64,000 nucleotides of DNA, from assembly GCF_020080835.1 (NCBI RefSeq), contig NC_058161.1, positions 26,918,837 through 26,982,836 of the forward strand, in the 5' to 3' direction. The first letter of the stretch is position 1. Every line of letters starts with the position of its first letter. Position numbers and translations under genes: made by a program. Below are positions 54,162-64,000 of this stretch, one piece after another. The DNA comes from Cotesia glomerata (taxonomy: Eukaryota > Arthropoda > Insecta > Hymenoptera > Braconidae). The notes below the pieces were generated by a model. That model was not told the DNA's origin. It was given only the letters and a program-made list of their open reading frames with translations, and searched no databases.

Positions 54162-57100
54162 TTAATAATAAATAGGTCTCTGTGGAAGACACATATTATA
54201 AAAAGCGTCTTTACGCCAAAATTCTTTTCCTTTCCATCCACAATAACCTTTTTCTAGCACTGTACTCAAATTTTCTTTCCCTTCATAATGAGGATCCAAT
54301 ATCAACCAGTACGGTAATTGCTTACTTTCATCGTAGATCACGCCTAAAATAGTGTGAGCCAGTACTCCACCACCTTAAAAAAATTCAACCGATTAATGAC
54401 AATTAAATAGCTTCACATAATACAGAAAAATCTAAAGAAACATTACCGATCATAACAGGGGTTCCTTGTGTTTGGAAATGTTGCCGAAGATCTTCTAGTA
54501 AATCCGGCATGTCTTTACCGCTCGCAGCGATCAAAAATTTTGAATTTACATTGAGAAGTGTTTCCAATACGAAGCCAACTTCCGTCGAGCCAATCCATTG
54601 ATTCGTTCCAATGAAACTTGAAGGTTTATCACCGATATCGACTAGAGACTTTTGAATTGCACGATGTGTAGGTACTTTTTGTTCAGTGTATCCTTGAAAT
54701 CTGAAAGGTGGATTCTAAGGATACATTGTTCTAATGATTTACTGAATTAAATTGACCAGTAGATAGCCACAAGACAATAGATGAAGATATTTTTTGATAC
54801 CTCGAAAAGACTAGAAGTTTACTGCACATGCGCGCGCATGGTTCCTTAAGGAGGTTCGAATTAATCCATTATTTTATAATTATTTTTCATATTAATCTCC
54901 AACTTTAATGAATGAAAACAATGTGTAATAAATCTAGAGTAGCGTGGGTAACTGTGCACAGCGAATAAGTGCACGGAAAAAAGTAAACTGTAATAAATAA
55001 TAGTCGATTTATAATAAGTAATGATCAACTGCTAAAAATTACTATTTCAAACAGTAAAATCGAGATTTTAATGATCACTATGTAATATTTATCATTTAAA
55101 TGCTACTATTTATTCTTTACATGGGAAAAAATACTATTTTAAACAGTAATATTCGCTATGTAAATGTCTAAAATGTTAAAGTATAATAATTAAGAATTTT
55201 GACTTTGATATTTATCATTTCGTACCTAAAAAATCATCGCGTGAAATGTAAAAAGTATAAAATACAGTTACAGTTACTAAATTTCTAATAAAAGTATCGT
55301 CAATATTTACAAAGTAAAATGGTAAATTTTAAACGCAACGCTAAAAATGAAACTATAATTATTGACTTGCTTAGACTGGTAAAATATATATTTTAAGAGT
55401 AGAATTTTTACTGTTTCAAATGTTAAATTCTACCAGAGTGAGACTCCCCTTCTCCTCATAGTATGGATTATATATTGAAACGACAATTTTTACTGTTTGA
55501 AACTGTAATTTTTTAGGATGAGAGAGTCGTTATTCACTATAGTGACAGTTACTTATCACTTATTTTCGATATTAAATTATAAATTGTGCCTTTTACACTT
55601 TCTACATTAAATTATGTAATATTTATATTTTTGCCACCCCGATGTCCGCTTTACTATTTGAAACTGTAAAAATTAACCGGAATCTGAGTGAATTTAATAG
55701 TTTACTTTTTTCCGTGTGTGCGCAACCCCCTTATTTATGGATGGGGAGGGAAAGTTTGTGATGTGTGTAAGTAAATTAAAGATTTATTGATAGAATATTA
55801 GCTTATGCAAGAAAAACCCTTATGGTATTATTCGTTTACATGAAAAATAAAATATTGAGAATCTGGTGCTGTAAAGATAAAATTTACTGTCATGGCAAAA
55901 ATTGCCATTCTGTACTTCGGATAGTAATTAAAGTAAATTAATTTTTTTTCTATCAATAATGTATTTGAGCTTTTTACTTGACATAATATTTGAAATTATG
56001 TTATCTCTCAATAAAATTATGTAAGTATCATTAAAATCAGTCTGAGGGTATTAAAAACCCACGAACTTCCCTTAGTTGCGCAAATTTACCCCACACGAGT
56101 GCGCACACTTCAATATTTAATACGGAGTATGTGTACGCATTTTGAATCATTTGGATTAATCCATTTTTTTCTGGTGTTAAGGTTTTAGACTTTATTTCTT
56201 AATTTAATTATTACTTAAAAAGGTTCCGTGAAAAATCACTTTTCTTACAATATTCTTCCATTTTTGAATACGCGTACTTTTAAGTGTCCTCTATACGAAT
56301 AAATTTTTTTAATAGTCCTTGCGGTGCTAATTTTTGAAATATTAGCAATTAAAAATCGTACATCTAACATGTATTCCCTATCCTGACCGTAGTTAGAGTG
56401 AACATTTTATTGAATAACAACCATACTTTTCTTAAGATTTTTTTGAAAAACTGAGAATATTTAATTGAAGTTATAACAAGTATTTTTTATTAAAAATAGC
56501 ATAAACGAGCGGTATTCATTTTTTTATAAAAAATATTTGAAGTTAGCAACTTTCGATATTTTACGTGAGTGGAAGTAAGTGAGCGATAGTCTGTAAAGAG
56601 AGGCAGCACTAGTGCGTGAGAAAGAAACCAATAGCCATAACCTATTGGTGTCTTTTTCTTGCCGATGAACCTCCTTAAATAAATACTCTATCAGAGACAT
56701 ATTTTTATTTTCCTTTCATGCTTATCGTTTAATTTTGACCATAATTTGAATGCTTAAGTGCATTCACTTGCTCCACATGACACCATCTTGTTTTTAACTT
56801 TGAATTTTGTTTTATTTTCAGTCTCAATTATTTTTTAGTTTTATTTCTTCACTTTAGCTTTGATAATACTCAATTTCGTTTCATCTTCAGTCTGTAATTT
56901 TGCTTTATCTGCAGTTTTATTTTTACCCCAAACTGCGTTTCAGAATTTAATTCAAACACTTCATGTCACTCGTATTGAATATAATTTAGTACATTGTTAG
57001 GTTAATAGTTATTTTTTCAATGAACTATGAGCAATTCATTATACAAAAATAGAAAATAAAATTACCTAAAATTCGAATGGAAATATTTTTTTTTGCGTAT

Positions 57101-58252
57101 GGATTATTCTTATTAGAATAATTGTTAATCTCATATTTTTATTTTGACTCATTAATTACGCTCGAACCTCTATGAAGAAACTAGCAGTCTACTGCGCATG
57201 CGAGCAAATGGTTCTAAATTATTTATCTGAAAATTCACGTTGTTGCATAACCAATACAAAGTTTTAATTTTTACAGTTAAGAACAACATTTATTCAAGGA
57301 AATAAAAAAAATTAACTTAAATTTCTATTTCTATTAGTAAATATACTTTTAAAATAATATTGATTAACTTATAATACCTAAACCAAGAAAAAATAGTTTG
57401 CAATGATCGATATGCACATCCCCAGCCACTATCATGGAAATTATCTTGTCCGTAGTGATAATAAGCATACATTCCACTAACAAAACTAGAATTATCTGCA
57501 AGAAGAAAACAATTGAATTAAGTAAATTCATAATTATAGTAAATGTTATTAAATACTACCTTTTGAAGTTTTAATTGCAGTATGTGGCTCTAGTAATGGT
57601 TGATCAGGTTTGTAATCACTTAAAAATTTGACAGCATTCCCGGGACGGAAATACGGACGCGTTAAATCACAAGCAAACGCTTCGTGTAATTTCTTCCTGT
57701 ACTCTTCTACAAGAATATTTTTTTATAAAATTTTTTAAATCATGAATTAGTCATTAGCAGATAAAAAAAGTACTGACGTGTTTTTTCAGCAGAGGTATCA
57801 GCATAAGCGATTGATACCAAGTGATCACAGTGTGGTAATTTGAAATGCATCATTTCAGGTATTTTAACTGTGTTGTTACTTGAAAGAATGATTGACCGCT
57901 CAATCAGACGCAGCGAGCGACACACTGATTCAACGAGAATCGAGTAAATTTGCGGAGCAGTTTGGTTGTGTCCGATTAGCGCTAGGCTGTCAATTTTCAA
58001 ATTAAACTCGTAATTGACAAATGGCTGCTTTACATGTTGTAGTACTGGTGCGTAATTTTTCTTGGTGTCATCTGTCTTGTCTTTTGTGATGCACATGAAC
58101 ATTTCTACTTCGATGGCATTCGTGTAGCCGGTGGGAAATGATGCGTTGGTAGACGATAAAAGTTTTACTGAGACTTCACGGTCTTCTGTGTCGTTGTTGG
58201 TTAAAAATAATTTTGTTGATGGAAAGTAAAAACCAACGGTACCGGAAGCAAT
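54162..58252 (-). CDS. ufsp2: UFM1-specific protease 2 (first exon(s) not seen)
   Basis: Cysteine protease that matures the ubiquitin-like protein UFM1 and removes it from targets, mostly at the endoplasmic reticulum. Exons (minus): 58252-57778, 57706-57560, 57495-57378, 54700-54447 and 54373-54162, all with GT-AG introns and matching phases; joined they give 401 codons and TAA. Exon 1 seen (ASGTVGFYFP..) is the MPN-like N-terminal half. EEYRKKLHEAF and RPYFRPGNA lead into the protease. HDSGWGCAYRSLQT holds the catalytic Cys, WIGSTEVGFVL follows, and ILDPHY supplies Asp and His; the end is GWKGKEFWRKDAFYNMCLPQ. The usual length is about 460, so 50-70 N-terminal residues lie on exon(s) upstream of 58252 that I could not find. 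The catalytic triad is intact. The 2.7-kb fourth intron carries nested MITEs. Confidence 0.92.
54846..56678. mobile_element. 1.8-kb TTAA element in ufsp2 intron
   Basis: TTAAGGAGGTTC at the left and GAACCTCCTTAA at the right, i.e. TTAA duplications with 8-base GGAGGTTC inverted tips. It is non-coding. A second mobile element (54972-55716) is nested inside. TTAA targeting implies a piggyBac-like or Kolobok-like mobiliser. Confidence 0.75.
54972..55716. mobile_element. 745-bp CACGG-end MITE with TG duplication
   Basis: It starts CACGGAAAAAAGTAAACT and ends AGTTTACTTTTTTCCGTG, with TG directly before (54970-54971) and after (55717-55718). Inside, at least six copies of a palindromic motif of the type ACAGTTTCAAATAGTAA recur in both orientations, likely transposase-binding repeats. 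No ORF. The ends and the TG duplication match the 4.26-kb element at 59592-63852. Confidence 0.8.
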
Positions 58253-58854
58253 CTAAAAAAATTTTTATTAATGATACAAAAAATTTTATAATTCAGAAAC
58301 TCACAATCAAAACGTGATTTGTCACAAAAAATATAAAATCTTTTGTTTTTCTTATTTTAATATTAACTAGAAACTTGCAGTCACTATTTAACTGTCGAAC
58401 TTGACGGATGATGAATAAGAAAACTTTGGCTTAAGGTAGTTGTCGTGGTTAAGGCATACCGTCAGAAAATTCTAAATTGTTGTATACTTATTAAGGACAT
58501 GATGATACAATTTAAAAATTTGAAGTCTATTGACCACCTATAACCCGAAATGAATTTAATTAAAAATTAGATATTTAACATTGATTGCATACGCTCTCTG
58601 CAGTTATGTACCAGTTTTTTAGTTATAATAAAAAAACTAACTGTCAGAAACTTCCAAAAAACTGACAGTTTTTTAATGTATTTGTTGTGAGTTTAAAAAA
58701 AAAATTTTTGACCGTCCAATTATTTATAAATAACGGATTAAAGTTCAACAATTTATGAAAAAGTGTATATCTACGGAGTCGGACAAAAACAATTGTATGG
58801 GTTACGTCCACGGGTACAGTTTTGCGTAAAAATTATAGATTACTTAGCTACAAG
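58253..58854. other. Non-coding stretch between ufsp2 exon and LINE copy 3
   Basis: It contains TTAAGGTAGTTGTCGTGG at 58434, similar to the tip of the TTAA MITE at 59021, with no matching right end. A short hairpin lies at about 58630-58675 (AAACTAACTGTCAG..CTGACAGTTTTTT). No convincing ufsp2 N-terminal exon is seen. Confidence 0.45.
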
Positions 58855-59020
58855 CTAAGTATAAAGCTTGTCACCGCGTTAATATTTCCAGTATTTGATT
58901 ATTGTTGTGCAGCTTACTGCAATATTACCAATGATTTACAGATGCGGCTACAGCGCAAAATGAATTGCTGTGTTCGCCATATCTTTAGAATTGCGAGGGC
59001 TGAGCACATTACTCCGTACA

Positions 59021-59469
59021 TTAAGGTAGTTCTTTCCCAACCTATAGTTTATGCTACTGCTGTCTCTTTCATTCGCTAGTGTCGCCTCTCTTACGGGCTA
59101 TCGTTCACTTACTTCCTCGCAGGACTTTATTTGTTTACTTTACTAGTTTATCAATGATTTCTCAAAAACTATGTGGTAGGGAATTCTAGAATTTTATAGG
59201 GTAATTATACATGTATTAATCTAAGTAATATTAGTTTTTCGTAAAATTCTTAAAATTTCTTCAATACAAAAATAATAAAACTTCGCGGTTTTTTCTCTCT
59301 TTTCCCATACCGCCTGTGTAAAAATGTCATTTTCAATTGCAATTATCTTTGGTTAGACGTGATAAATCGTCTCTAAATTTTAACAGCGTGTGTATTATGT
59401 ATTTAAATACTTCTATACGGAGTTTGGGAAATTTCTTGAATTTTTGCTTTTTGGGCCTAACTACCTTAA
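59021..59469. mobile_element. 441-bp TTAA MITE
   Basis: TTAA at 59021-59024 and 59466-59469 bracket an insert with tips GGTAGTT and AACTACC. It splits the LINE codon series PYIK/KRLEG exactly at TTAA. Non-coding, piggyBac-like by target site. Confidence 0.85.
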
Positions 59470-59893
59470 GAGACTGGAAGGGTTAAAGCTGAATGAAAGA
59501 AGAAATTACTTTATAGCATGCCTCTTTTACAAAGAAATATATTTAAATTACCGTCAGCTGTTTAAATGTCATTTAGAATTTTTGCCGGTTGCACGGAAAA
59601 AAAAATTTCGTTCTGGTAACCTGACTATAGAGTTACCACAACTATACACAGTTTACTATTCGTTGTAGAGTTACAGTAACACAAATAATAGTTTAAAAAA
59701 ACTAAAAAATCACGCTTTTATAAATAAACCAAACTAAAAAGTAAAAAATAAATAATAGTTTAAAAAAACTAAAAACACGCTTTTTATAGAAAACCAAACT
59801 AAAAAATAGAAAATAAATTTAAATTAAGAATAGTGTTAAAAATTTCAATAAATATAAATTAATAATAGTGTAAATAAAAAAATGTATTTTATT

Positions 59894-61658
59894 TTATGAT
59901 GCACCCCTAGTGACAGCATAAATAACGTCACGACATATTGACGTTATTTTAGCTTTCAGTCCGTTCGAATCTTCATCAGAATGATTAGGTCCTTCAATAA
60001 GGTTTCGCATAAAATCTATTAATTGCTTAGGAATGTCACATTCTCCACGAATGACATCATCAGCAGTTACGTTGCGAGAAAGCGGATGAACATCTATATT
60101 TTTAATACAACTTCTCAAATAATATGCTACATTTTCAAACTCATAATCATTTCTTGTCTCCAAAAATTTAAAATTGTTAGCCATTACAGAAACGTCCATG
60201 TCTGTTTTGTACACAATTTTTTGTTACGTATTCCCATTGACGCTTCAATCGTAATAAGATTACCAAATTTCTTCATTAACTTTTTTTGCAAGGTTTCACA
60301 TCGGTAATCTTGAATATCATCGAAATCAATTTCATGATTTCCAAACTCTAGCAATAAAGCTTGGTATCTTAAAAATAATTGAGCCAAGTACATAACTTGG
60401 TTGTTTTCAATTATTTCTGTCTCAATAAAATTTGATATGGATTGAAAAGCCAACTGATGTAACTGTCGATATTTACTATACGTGGAATCGGTAGATTCTT
60501 CCGTGGACCGCTTATTTTTCGATTGATACAGTGCGTAACAAGGCAGATGGTACGCGATAGTTTGATGTTGAAGTTTGGAGAGAATCTCCGAATCGCTTAA
60601 ATTTTCGGCGATATTTTGATCTGTAGTGGTACTTTGTCACCTTTAGGGAAAGTAAGATTAACCAGCTTCTTTCCGCATCTTTTTTTTTGGCTGTGGTCAC
60701 AAAAAGACAAATAATTGTGCTTGATGTCGATGCTGTTGATGTAGTTGCTGTTGATGTCGATGCTGTTGATGTCGTTGCTGTTGATGTCGATGCTGTTGAT
60801 GTCGTTGCTGTTGATGTCGATGCTGTTGATGTTGACTGCTCCTAAAAGAATTTAAATCATTCTTTGAGTAAAATGGAAGAAAACAAATATAAATGAAAAT
60901 ACAAGTTCAATTAATAGATTTTCATGTCACTTTTTTAAAAAAGCTTAAAAAAAAATAATTTTTTATTACCTTGTCAAAGCCCCCAGAAGTTTGAGGCAGG
61001 TCTTCAACATTACTCGTTTCATCCTCAGCAACTGTAGTACAGGAATCGACACTAGGATTCAACTGTTGTGGTTCTTCTTCAGTAGTAGATACATCGGTAT
61101 GCTCCTAAAAAAAAAACAATTTTTGCGATTAAATGAAAATGTTTGATTATAAATTTTAAAAATTTTTTGATAAGAATAGTTGATTTAAAACATCCTCATC
61201 TAATTATTCCAAAAAAAAAAAGGAAATCAGAACATTTTTCTTGTTCAATTTTCAACTACCGTTTTTAAGTAAATTACAAAAAATATGTGTGTCGAAAAAT
61301 TAACAAAACCATAAGTGAGTTTTACTAGCAATTACTTCAACATGACAAAAATATAGAAGATGTATTAGCTTAGATAATTTTAAAGATTCAATTATTATGT
61401 ACTTACTGTATATTCAGCGATAAATTTAAGAAATTCTTCGTTATATTTTTTATTCAAAACAGTCACTTTTTTGTAGCACGTGGTATGATAACCTACAAAT
61501 TGGAGTGACGCACTGGGTAGCTCAACAAAATTGTATTTAAAATTTTTTTTACGAAAAGCTAACTTTAATGCACAGTTTTTAAAAGTTTCATCATCAAAAT
61601 CAATTATTCCGTCATCCGAATCACACAAAAAACACTTTTTGGCCATTTTTTCCAACAA
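59894..61658 (-). pseudogene. Two-zinc-finger transposon protein, decayed
   Basis: Exon 1 (61658 or 61646 to 61407) has finger 1, CFLCDSDDG..GYHTTCYKK, then a GTAAGT donor. Exon 2 (61104-60970) has 45 acidic codons ending GGFDK with a GTAATA donor. Exon 3 (from 60841) has a Ser/Thr/Ala decapeptide repeat from a 30-bp minisatellite, then finger 2, CLFCDHSQKKRC..AYHLPCYAL. Finger 2 is reached only through frame changes near 60690 and 60600. Next come FRYQALLLEFGNHEIDFDD, KLMKKFGNLITIEASMG, another shift near 60215, and DVIRGECDIPKQLIDFM..ICRDVIYAVTRGAS with TAA at 59894. Both fingers are C-x2-C..H-x3-C. The gene may once have been longer. I do not recognise a catalytic domain; its position suggests an accessory or transposase-related protein. 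Confidence 0.65.
60721..60840. repeat. 30-bp minisatellite, four units
   Basis: TTGATGTCGATGCTGTTGAT plus GTCGTTGCTG (first unit GTAGTTGCTG) occurs four times exactly in register. On the minus strand it encodes the decapeptide repeat STASTSTATT-type linker of the two-finger protein. Confidence 0.92.
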
Positions 61659-61835
61659 TAAATAGCAGCACGTTTTTTCACTTGTATCTATTCGCTGGGT
61701 GCGTAAGGCATAGTGGGGGACACAAAACTGATGTCAGCGCCCGCTGCGGGACAATACAGAACTAAGGGTGGCTCTTTATTACTAAAAGCTATGAAAATAA
61801 CACGTGTGTTAGTTTATTTAAATAAATAAAATAAA

Positions 61836-62030
61836 ATGGGTCATCAAAATTGTTGTGTAGTTAATTGTAAAAATACTAGTAGAAATAGTGATTGTAAATT
61901 TTATAAGTTTCCGGTTGCCAATTGGAAATTAAATCAGCGAAAAAAATGGATAGCTGCTGCTCAACATCTCTCATATGTTCAGCCAGGATTAAATTTTTAC
62001 CCTTTATTAAAGTTTGTGGTTGAAAAATAA
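61836..62030 (+). CDS. Truncated THAP zinc-finger ORF
   Basis: 64 codons from ATG 61836 to TAA 62028-62030. MGHQNCCVVNCKNTS, CKFYKFPV and RKKWIAAAQ match the start of a THAP domain (C-x3-4-C, then the FPxxxxxxxxW core), a DNA-binding C2CH finger found in P-type and other transposases. The second Cys and the His with the AVPTIF tail are missing, because the frame diverges after about residue 45. It is transcribed away from the two-finger gene, with 178 bases between starts that would act as a shared promoter. Probably a first exon or fragment. Confidence 0.65.
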   Translation: MGHQNCCVVNCKNTSRNSDCKFYKFPVANWKLNQRKKWIAAAQHLSYVQPGLNFYPLLKFVVEK

Positions 62031-63107
62031 TATTATGGGTAATAGATTGCAAAATTAAATAAAGAATATAAAAATTTAAGATATATTCTTAAATATAAAG
62101 TTATGTTAAATAGAGCTATTCGTTATTTTTTATATAATTTCAGATTGTTATATATTTAATATTAATACGGATTTTTCATTTAATATTAATTTAACAATAA
62201 ACACCTTGACAGATTTTAACACTGATTAACCTAATTCACTTGAGATTTGTTTTAGTTATTGTGTTTATTTTCCTTACTATTTTCAACTGACCCAAGAAAA
62301 AATTTTTAATTTAATCTACATTCTGTGTAATATGTCACATTTTACATAGAAAACAAATTTTTTCAAGTTTATTTAATTGTTTAAATAACTATTTGGCATC
62401 TAATACATGTAAATTTTCTTAAAAAGCCACCGTAAGTTGTATCGTCAGGTGGCGGTGGGGTCACGCACCCAGCGAATAGCGACAATCTACTCCAAAATAA
62501 TGCACAGCATATACGAGTCTATCGCTATCCTTTTCATTTCCAAGCACAAATAGCATGTGCACTCTCCTTCTTTAAATGGGCGGACTTTAAACAGCTGCTA
62601 CGCTGCGTCCTTTTCTACCGCATGGGATGGTTGGTCTGGGACCTCTCTCACACACATTCACTCGCAGCGATATTTTATTATTTAAAATTCGACAACCGTA
62701 ATTCGGGACTGATTTTTCGCAGGCAACCCTATACCACCGTGTTCCTTATGAAATAATCTTTCAGTTTATCTAAGTTTGATTCAATAATCAGACCGTTGCA
62801 AAATGCTAGTATAGATTTACCTGTTTACACCTGGCAACCCGTGGTTGTGACCGGAAAAAAATAGGCAACCTAACGTTTGCATATTCTATGGGCTTCAAAC
62901 TTTCGATTGGTATCAAATTTATTTAATAATCACACCGGTGCAATGTTTAAAAAAAAAAATTTTTTAAATTATTAATTAAAAATATTCTGGACTGAAATTT
63001 GTTAGGCAACCCATATAAGATATATTTATTGGCATATTTAATAACATAAAAAAATACGTCTCATTAAATAAGCATCTCGGTGAAGGTCGTTGTATAGCGG
63101 GATCTTA
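62031..63107. other. Non-coding part of the CACGG element
   Basis: CGCACCCAGCGAATAGCGAC at about 62463 is the inverse of the ATTCGCTGGGTGCG near 61690, so 16 bases repeat inverted around the THAP exon. 62480-62900 is GC-richer with repeated GGCAACCC/GCAACCTA motifs. No ORF. Confidence 0.5.
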
Positions 63108-63245
63108 GGCTGTTAGTTTTAAGAAGTTCTGGTCAGCCGTTAGTTAGGCTGTTAGTTTTAAGAAGTTCTGGCCAGCCGTTAGTTAGGCTGTTAGTTTTAA
63201 GAGGTCCTGGTCAGCCGTTAGTTAGGCTGTAGTCTTAAGTTGTTA
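63108..63245. repeat. 39-bp tandem repeat, 3.5 units
   Basis: Units start at 63108, 63147, 63186 and 63225 (partial), each GGCTGTTAGTTTTAAGAAGT plus TCTGGTCAGCCGTTAGTTA. About 170 bases later come GGTTCCAGGAACC and CCTGGTGGCGCCC, the latter resembling an LTR-retroelement primer-binding site. A solo LTR remnant is possible but unproven. Confidence 0.8.
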
Positions 63246-64000
63246 ATTGTAGTGTGAGTGCGTGAGTGACCACCAATTGTTATTTTATATGGTTAATAAA
63301 TATCGATATATTGTTAAATAAAAATTTATTTCTTTCAGATCACCTTCCTCCACTCTCTCTCCCTGTAGATTATAAGCTCAGCTCTGGTTTCCGGTTCCAG
63401 GAACCGAGATACAAAATCCTGGTGGCGCCCTTGTTAATTTAGAATCATTTATTTATTATATTGTTTTTATTAAATTAATTAAGGGGCCAATGAGCGGAAA
63501 AAACACCCGTTACAAAGTTCTATTATTATTTTATTTCTATTATAATACTATTCTTATTTGTCATATACAATTATTGTTGGAAATATAAATTCGTTCTGTC
63601 GCATTTATTTATTAAATTATCAATGCTAAATCGTAAAAAAAATTATTAATCAGACTGCCAAAAATTTGTTATAGTCTCAGAACGATCCTGTAGAGTTGTG
63701 AGAGGTAAATAACGTTTAGCTCTCAGAGCTCAACAATGTAGAGTTGCAGGAGCCAAACGGTATTGTTACTATAAGAATACGTTAACCTACTGGAACTTTT
63801 TACAACTAACTAACTACTATAGTGTTCCTATAGCAAAATTTTTTTCTCCGTGTGCGTTGCGTAGAAATGATGTAAGGGAAGATTATCTACGTCTACCTAG
63901 ATCTAATTGTTGTATATACGAGAACTCTTTTCTTGTTCGTGTTTCTTGTTCCAGCAGAAATTACAAAAGCTGAAAGTTTTGAATTATTCCGTGGTCTGTG

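Larger units (their letters stand above)
59592..63852. mobile_element. 4.26-kb CACGG-end DNA transposon
   Basis: CACGGAAAAAAAAATTT at the left and its near-inverse AAATTTTTTTCTCCGTG at the right are flanked by TG on both sides (59590-59591 and 63853-63854) and inserted in a LINE codon. Near both ends GTAGAGTT(A/G)CAG motifs repeat in both orientations (59640-59690 and 63690-63745). Inside are a decayed two-zinc-finger gene (minus) and a divergent THAP exon (plus), a minisatellite, and a segment with 39-bp repeats near the right end. Termini and TG duplication are shared with the MITE at 54972-55716. Confidence 0.8.
58855..64000 (+). mobile_element. LINE family A, copy 3, interrupted twice
   Basis: RT C-terminal codons lie in three pieces: 58855-59024 (KLVTALIFPVFDYCCAAYC..HITPYIK), 59466-59591 (KRLEGLKLNERRNYFIACLF..LEFLPVA) and 63855-64000 (LRRNDVREDYLRLPRSNC..). 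Removing the TTAA MITE (59025-59469) and the CACGG element (59592-63854) restores the continuous order seen in copies 1 and 2. The RGIRIWNALP segment is also shortened near 63938. The 5' side is truncated. Confidence 0.88.

Noticed and set aside
63230..63440. Complete LTR retrotransposon near the 39-bp repeats
   Set aside because: A GGTGGCGCCC primer-site-like string is visible, but there is no second LTR, no TG..CA bounded repeat and no gag or pol.
1..64000. Integrated bracovirus segment or other viral genes
   Set aside because: The insect type made this worth checking, but no PTP, ankyrin, BEN-type, capsid or polymerase-like virus genes, and no segment-excision motifs, were recognised.

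Overview
The window is nuclear DNA of an insect. It is very AT-rich and carries spliced eukaryotic genes with GT-AG introns, microsatellites, and dense layers of Helitrons, LINEs, cut-and-paste DNA transposons and MITEs. R1-clade and other LINEs typical of Hymenoptera, the compact introns and several repeat families look most like a parasitoid wasp (braconid-like). That placement is inference from memory of such genomes, not a computed result. Only a small part of the window is host genes.

Host-type genes: (1) a nearly complete UFM1-specific protease 2 gene (ufsp2) on the minus strand, 54162-58252, five exons seen, first exon(s) not found; (2) an intact single-coding-exon gene at 28586-29464 and a broken paralogue at 18711-19631, both made of the C-terminal domain of a PRP16/DHX38-type spliceosomal helicase without the helicase motor; (3) a two-exon gene at 31215-31499 for a 63-residue secreted cysteine-rich peptide; (4) a leader ORF plus an endonuclease/exonuclease/phosphatase-like ORF at 16352-17493, probably inside a mobile element.

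Layout. 1-1040: 3' end of a LINE (family A). 1041-3748: decayed Helitron. 3762-11242 and 11283-15650: two related DNA transposons with terminal inverted repeats of about 0.5-0.7 kb, back to back across a short (AT)n tract. 15812-18600: MITEs and the EEP-bearing element. 18711-21673: PRP16-like pseudogene, a MITE, a LINE fragment and a small Helitron. 21740-27600: minus-strand LINE (family B) split by a 2.1-kb foldback element with 113-bp tandem repeats and by a palindromic MITE. 27900-31500: hairpins, the intact PRP16-like gene and the secreted peptide gene. 31960-36260: GAGCTC-type repeats invaded by an R1-like LINE. 36311-38806: tRNA-derived SINE, mariner-like MITE and two Helitrons. 39011-43070: two LINEs and a 5S-rRNA-derived fragment. 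44681-53195: two minus-strand R1-like LINEs embedded in GAGCTC repeats. 54162-58252: ufsp2, with nested MITEs in an intron. 58855-64000: a family A LINE cut by a TTAA MITE and by a 4.26-kb transposon with CACGG ends.

Most notable: R1-like LINEs joined to (CA)n at all three visible junctions; a transposon group with CACGGA ends, TG target duplications and a two-zinc-finger gene divergent from a THAP exon; the long-TIR transposon pair; and the motor-less PRP16-like family. There are no prokaryote-type operons, CRISPR arrays or recognisable viral genes.
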